Source: Collinsella aerofaciens (GTDB taxonomy: Bacteria; Actinomycetota; Coriobacteriia; Coriobacteriales; Coriobacteriaceae). Taken from it: a DNA stretch of 64,000 nt. Positions 60,458 through 64,000 of this stretch are shown here, one piece after another. The stretch covers positions 1 to 64,000 of the forward strand of contig NZ_JAQLDQ010000009.1 of assembly GCF_028209395.1 (NCBI RefSeq). The letters are read 5' to 3'. The position numbers and the translations under genes are program-made. Positions within the stretch are counted from its first letter, which is position 1. Each line of letters opens with the position of its first letter. A model generated the notes under the pieces. The model saw nothing but the letters and a program-made list of their open reading frames with translations, was not told the DNA's origin and searched no databases.

Positions 60458-62148
60458 TCGTACCCGTTAAGTTTACCTACGCCTCGCGCGACCTGTGGTT
60501 CGACCCGCAGGATCTGGATATCCTCGAGGCCGATTATGCCATTTGTTCCACCGAGCGCGGAACCGAGATCGGCCTGGTCACGGCCGATCCCTTCGAGGTG
60601 CCGCAAGATGAGATCGGTCAGCCGCTCAAGCCCGTGCTGCGCGTGGCGAGCGACATCGACCTGCAGCTTGCCGACGACCTGGCCATCCAAGGCGACGAGG
60701 CGATGGTCGATTTCCGCCGTCTGGTCAAAGAGCTCGATCTCGAGATGAAGCCGGTCGGCGTCGAGTACCTGTTTGGCGGCGAGAAGGCCGTGTTCTACTT
60801 TGCGGCCGAGGAGCGCGTCGATTTTCGTCAGCTCGTCAAGGACCTGTCCTCAACGCTGCATATTCGCGTCGACATGCGCCAGATCGGCGTGCGCGACGAG
60901 ACCCGCCTGGTGGGCGGCTATGCCCAGTGCGGACAGGAGCTCTGCTGTACGCGCTTTGGCGGACAGTTTGAGCCCGTCTCGATTCGCATGGCAAAAGAGC
61001 AGGACCTGCCGCTCAACTCGTCCAAGATCAGCGGCGTTTGCGGCCGCCTGATGTGCTGCCTGCGTTATGAGTTCGAGGCGTACAAGGACTTTAAGAGCCG
61101 TGCGCCCAAAAAGAAGACGCTCATCGATACGCCGCTCGGCAAGGCGCGTATCCAGGAGTATGACACGCCGCGTGAGCAGCTGGTGCTGCGCCTGGAGAAC
61201 GGCAAAGTCTTTAAGGTCAACCTGGCCGATATGACGTGCTCGGAGGGCTGCAAAAAGAAGGCCGCCGAGCAGGGCTGCAACTGCCGCCCCGACTGCGTGA
61301 CGCGCGACGTGCTCGAGCGCATCGAGTCGCCCGAGATGCGCCTGGCGCTCATGGAGCTCGATCGCGAGAACGGCGTCGACGTGGGCGATGGCCTGTCGAG
61401 TGCCGACCGCCTGGCCGGCACGTCGATGCCCAAGCGTCGTCGTCGCGATGCCGAATCCGATGCTCGCGCCGGTCAGGGTCAGGGCGAGGGCCGTGGCCGT
61501 GGAAAGGGTCGCGGCAAGGCCGAGGCACCCGAGGCCGAGGGGGCGGCCGATGGCCGTCGCCGCCGCAAGCGCGCGGGCTCGGGCGATGCTACCGAGGCTG
61601 CAGCCGCGGGCAAGAACGCCTCTCGCGAGCGCGAGGTCCAGCAACCCCAGCAGCAGAATCGCGGCGGTGGTATGAACCCCACACGTCGCCGCCGCCGTCA
61701 TCTGTCGAGCGAGGAGCGCGAGGACGCCTTCCGCGCCGCAGCCGCTCGCGAGGCTGGTGCCGCCCCCAAGGGTGGTTCGGGTTCCGATGCGCCTGCCGAC
61801 AAGGGTGGCAAGTCACGTGGCGAGGAGGAGCGCGCGCCGCGTCCGCGCCGTCGCCATTCCTCGGGCGCGCAGCAGAAGCCCTCAGTGCCCTCCGTGGCCG
61901 ATCAGGTCTCGGATGGCGAGGTCAAGGTCACGCGCCGTCGTCCCGGAGATGGCGGGGGAGCGGCTGCCAAGGCTTCGCGTGGCGCCGCTCGCGACGAGCG
62001 CGAGCCGCGCGAGGATCGCGGTGGCGAGGGCTCGGCCGACCAGGGTCAAAAGCGCCGTCGCCGTCGCCGTTCCCGCAAGCCGCGCCAGGATGGCGGCGAG
62101 GGCTCGACTCCGTCTTCGTCCGCACCGCAACCGCCCGCCGGCGAATAA
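60448..62148 (+). CDS. ricT: RicT/YaaT-like PSP1-domain protein with long basic disordered tail
   Basis: Residues 1 to about 290 form the PSP1 domain. FGGEKAVFYFAAEERVDFRQ and GGYAQCGQELCCTRFGG, then SGVCGRLMCCLRYE, provide the Cys residues that hold iron-sulphur clusters in the B. subtilis RicAFT complex, which governs mRNA maturation by RNase Y and sporulation/competence. A Cys-rich segment (CSEGCKKKAAEQGCNCRPDC) follows. The last 250 residues are low-complexity Arg/Ala/Gly/Glu-rich with repeated RRRRR-type blocks. This resembles RNA-binding tails of RNases and is not part of YaaT. ATG 60448 overlaps holB. Confidence 0.88.
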   Translation: MPLVVPVKFTYASRDLWFDPQDLDILEADYAICSTERGTEIGLVTADPFEVPQDEIGQPLKPVLRVASDIDLQLADDLAIQGDEAMVDFRRLVKELDLEMKPVGVEYLFGGEKAVFYFAAEERVDFRQLVKDLSSTLHIRVDMRQIGVRDETRLVGGYAQCGQELCCTRFGGQFEPVSIRMAKEQDLPLNSSKISGVCGRLMCCLRYEFEAYKDFKSRAPKKKTLIDTPLGKARIQEYDTPREQLVLRLENGKVFKVNLADMTCSEGCKKKAAEQGCNCRPDCVTRDVLERIESPEMRLALMELDRENGVDVGDGLSSADRLAGTSMPKRRRRDAESDARAGQGQGEGRGRGKGRGKAEAPEAEGAADGRRRRKRAGSGDATEAAAAGKNASREREVQQPQQQNRGGGMNPTRRRRRHLSSEEREDAFRAAAAREAGAAPKGGSGSDAPADKGGKSRGEEERAPRPRRRHSSGAQQKPSVPSVADQVSDGEVKVTRRRPGDGGGAAAKASRGAARDEREPREDRGGEGSADQGQKRRRRRRSRKPRQDGGEGSTPSSSAPQPPAGE

Positions 62149-62212
62149 CGCCCGCGAGCGGATTTAGCTCGCCTTGCCCCGAGCGCATCGGGGTATCATA
62201 GCGCCGAATCAA

Positions 62213-62246
62213 CAACCCTCCCTGCGACCGAACGTAGGGAGGGTTG
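62213..62246 (+). promoter_or_regulatory. Hairpin overlapping the comF ribosome site
   Basis: CAACCCTCCCT (62213-62223) and AGGGAGGGTTG (62236-62246) pair perfectly around 12 nt. The AGGGAGGG arm is the ribosome-binding site of comF, so the hairpin would hide it. It could also act as a terminator of ricT, but the trailing T content is low. Confidence 0.6.
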
Positions 62247-62250
62247 TGTC

Positions 62251-63057
62251 TTGAAGAGCCGTTTGAACATATTGAGCCGTCTGCAGGGCGCCGGTGCCCT
62301 GCCGTTTGCGGACGAATTGCTACCGTTTGCCGAGCACGCGACGTACGAGGCGCTTGAGGCGTTGTCGCCCACGCGATGTGCCGGCTGCGAACGCGCCGGT
62401 GCGCTTATTTGCCAAGACTGCCTGGCCGCGCTCACGCTCATCGACCCACGTCATAGCTGCACCCGATGCGGCGCCCCGTTTGGGGATTTGCTGTGCACTG
62501 AGTGTTCGGTCGAGGGCACGTCCTCGACAATGGCGGAGGCGCTCGACCGCTGCCTGGCGTGCGCCGTCTATGCGCATCCGCTGCCGCGCATCATTAAAGC
62601 GTACAAGGATGCGGGCGAGCGACGTCTGGCTCCGTATCTGGCGGAGCTGCTCTACGACACCGCCCTGCATGCCCAGGTCGTAGCGCCCGATCGCTACGGA
62701 GGTGTGCTGTCCAGTGCGGATGCGGTGGTGTTTGTGCCTGCGACGGCGGCAGCGTTTCGGCGGCGTGGTTTTGATCATATGGAGGCCATTGCGCGCCCAT
62801 TTTGCGAGCTGTCGGGTGTTCCCCTGCTCGATGCTCTCGTCAAGTACGGGCATGGCGACCAGCGCGAACTCGGTCGTGAGGAGCGCCGCGAGCGTGCCCA
62901 AGGCATGTACGAGACGGTTGAGGATGTGCGCGGCCGCCGTCTGCTGCTTATCGATGACGTTATCACCACGGGCGCGACGATGGCCGCGGCTTCGGCGGAA
63001 CTCAAGCGCGCCGGTGCCACGGCCGTTGATGGCCTCGCTATCGCACGCGTTTGGTAG
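62251..63057 (+). CDS. comF: ComF-family phosphoribosyltransferase-like protein
   Basis: The 268-residue protein has the N-terminal zinc-binding Cys clusters (CAGCERAGALICQDC and CTRCGAPFGDLLCTEC) and a C-terminal phosphoribosyltransferase domain with the PRPP loop LLLIDDVITTGATM. ComF proteins take part in DNA uptake and related single-strand DNA handling. The start is TTG 62251, 4 nt after the AGGGAGGG arm; a later in-frame start is possible. It is followed by an ORF that leaves the window. Confidence 0.88.
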   Translation: MKSRLNILSRLQGAGALPFADELLPFAEHATYEALEALSPTRCAGCERAGALICQDCLAALTLIDPRHSCTRCGAPFGDLLCTECSVEGTSSTMAEALDRCLACAVYAHPLPRIIKAYKDAGERRLAPYLAELLYDTALHAQVVAPDRYGGVLSSADAVVFVPATAAAFRRRGFDHMEAIARPFCELSGVPLLDALVKYGHGDQRELGREERRERAQGMYETVEDVRGRRLLLIDDVITTGATMAAASAELKRAGATAVDGLAIARVW

Positions 63058-63068
63058 GGGTGGTTCAG

Positions 63069-64000
63069 ATGGCAATAAAGATCGGGCAGCGTGGCAAGCC
63101 TGCAAGCGAGCAGCTGGCTGCTTCCGTAATTCTGACGGGTGCCTCGGCGCTGCGCATGGTGCGCGCCGAGCGTCGGCAGATGGGCTACATAAGCTGGAAG
63201 GACCTTAATCCCGATGAAGAGCGCCGTGTGCTGCGCACGTCGTCGCCCTCGACCGAGGACATCTATCTTCCCGATTTGGTGCGGATTGGGGCCGCAGGCG
63301 GCGAGGTGCAAGAGGATTTGTGCTTGCTGGTAGGGTCTGCAGCGCAGCGCCGCCGTATTCTTGGCGTGAGCTGGTCCGTATGCTCCGAGTTGCCCGCCGG
63401 CTCGATTCTAGAGGTGGAACCGGGGGTGTACAGTCTATCTCCCGAGGCCCTTTGCGTAGCCGTCGCGCGCGAGGTCGGCTGCATCCAGGCATTTGCCCTG
63501 GCCCAGGAGCTGTGCTCTAAGATTTCACTGAGTGACCGCGGGAAGTATCTGCCTCCCTACACCTCGCCTGTCGTGAACAAATTGGCAAAGGACAAAGACC
63601 AGCCGCCAGATGTCGGTTACTTTGAGGTCGAGTCCGTGCTGACACCCGATTGCCTGGTAGATTACCTCGCGGCATGCAAGGGGAATGTGGCCAAACAGCT
63701 GCTGCGCCTGTGTCCCTACCTGTCGGAAAATCTGCGCTCGCCCATGGAGTGCATCATGCTCGCTCTGTTTTCGCTTCCGTTTTCCTATGGCGGATTTGCC
63801 TGCGGTCCCTTTAAGACCGACTACAAGATCGAGTTCGATGACCGTGCGCAGGCAATCTCGGGGATGCCGCATGCAGTTTGCGATGCGTATCAGGAAGCAG
63901 CCCAGTTTGACCTGGAATACAACGGTGAGCTGGGCCATTCCTCCCGGAGGGGACGTATCCATGATGAAAAACGCAACACGGGCTTGATTACTATGGGAAT
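63069..64000 (+). CDS. Unknown protein with possible Vsr/DUF559-like endonuclease segment, partial at right edge
   Basis: ATG 63069 opens a frame with no stop through 64000 (310 codons). The first 250 residues were not recognised (AIKIGQRGKPASEQLAASV at the start, SWKDLNPDEERR near 45). Near the right end, FDLEYNGELGHSSRRGRIHD then EKRNTGLITMG has the Asp-x-Glu-Tyr-x-Gly...His...Asp...Arg arrangement of DUF559/Vsr-type PD-(D/E)XK endonucleases. The next part would decide. It follows comF by 11 nt; a good ribosome site is not seen. Confidence 0.6.
   Translation, partial: MAIKIGQRGKPASEQLAASVILTGASALRMVRAERRQMGYISWKDLNPDEERRVLRTSSPSTEDIYLPDLVRIGAAGGEVQEDLCLLVGSAAQRRRILGVSWSVCSELPAGSILEVEPGVYSLSPEALCVAVAREVGCIQAFALAQELCSKISLSDRGKYLPPYTSPVVNKLAKDKDQPPDVGYFEVESVLTPDCLVDYLAACKGNVAKQLLRLCPYLSENLRSPMECIMLALFSLPFSYGGFACGPFKTDYKIEFDDRAQAISGMPHAVCDAYQEAAQFDLEYNGELGHSSRRGRIHDEKRNTGLITMG

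Overview
The window is 64 kb of GC-rich bacterial chromosome. Genes are tightly packed, mostly on the + strand, and often overlap by 1-17 nt. Gene content suggests a gut actinobacterium of class Coriobacteriia, most like Collinsella: an actinobacterial mazG-eno-divIC-ppx neighbourhood, several PTS components, a minimal TatA/TatC pair, nickel-maturation genes, and strong Shine-Dalgarno sites with frequent GTG/TTG starts. The assignment is inferred from gene content; no rRNA or other species marker is present. There is no prophage, CRISPR array or complete insertion sequence.

Layout. 1-1087: end of an FrlB-like sugar isomerase and an FrlC-like epimerase (Amadori-product use). 1257-9359: a complete histidine operon, hisZ-hisG (fused)-hisD-hisC-hisB-hisH-hisA-hisF-hisI-hisE, with the PHP-type histinidol phosphatase convergent at 9480-10391, so all steps are encoded here. 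10732-18054: orphan LarC C-terminal domain, yfcE, mazG, eno, divIC-like gene, ppx/gppA, tRNA-Leu(UAA), a TPR-like membrane protein, an orphan galactitol-type PTS IIB and a VOC protein. 18130-20755: an OmpR-type two-component pair and a UBA/DUF4342 membrane protein. 20880-22450: a low-GC island with unknown genes. 22493-30811: metallophosphoesterase, gluQ, DUF2207 protein, GNAT acetyltransferase, purH and an unknown gene. 30986-37839: a second two-component system of the BceRS/GraRS type, uspA, uppP and pcrA. 38215-39992: an AbiE-like toxin-antitoxin module of lower GC between two look-alike terminators. 40116-47011: manA, a GntR/UTRA regulator, and a beta-glucoside/cellobiose PTS operon (GH1 phospho-beta-glucosidase, IIC, IIB, IIA) followed by a ROK glucokinase. 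47178-57291: Mn-type pyrophosphatase, nhaA with a structured leader, class Ic aspartate aminotransferase, a STAS protein, tatA, tatC, hypA, hypB and a type IA topoisomerase. 57433-64000: zinc-ribbon membrane protein, tmk-holB-ricT, comF and an ORF running off the right edge.

The most striking unexplained feature is a family of about a dozen intergenic palindromes. They share a core close to GGGGACrG/GGGACGTTCC but have different outer stems. Copies with the same stem tend to occur as pairs, and two pairs bracket a gene or operon: the PTS operon and the zinc-ribbon gene. They look like REP elements mobilised by an IS200/Y1-type (RAYT) transposase encoded elsewhere. A second class is made of long GC-rich palindromes at 8527-8630, 32808-32900 and 37854-37968. 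Other points of interest are the AbiE-like module, the attenuator-like leader of nhaA, the stand-alone LarC2 domain near hypA/hypB, and the HisZ-HisG fusion.
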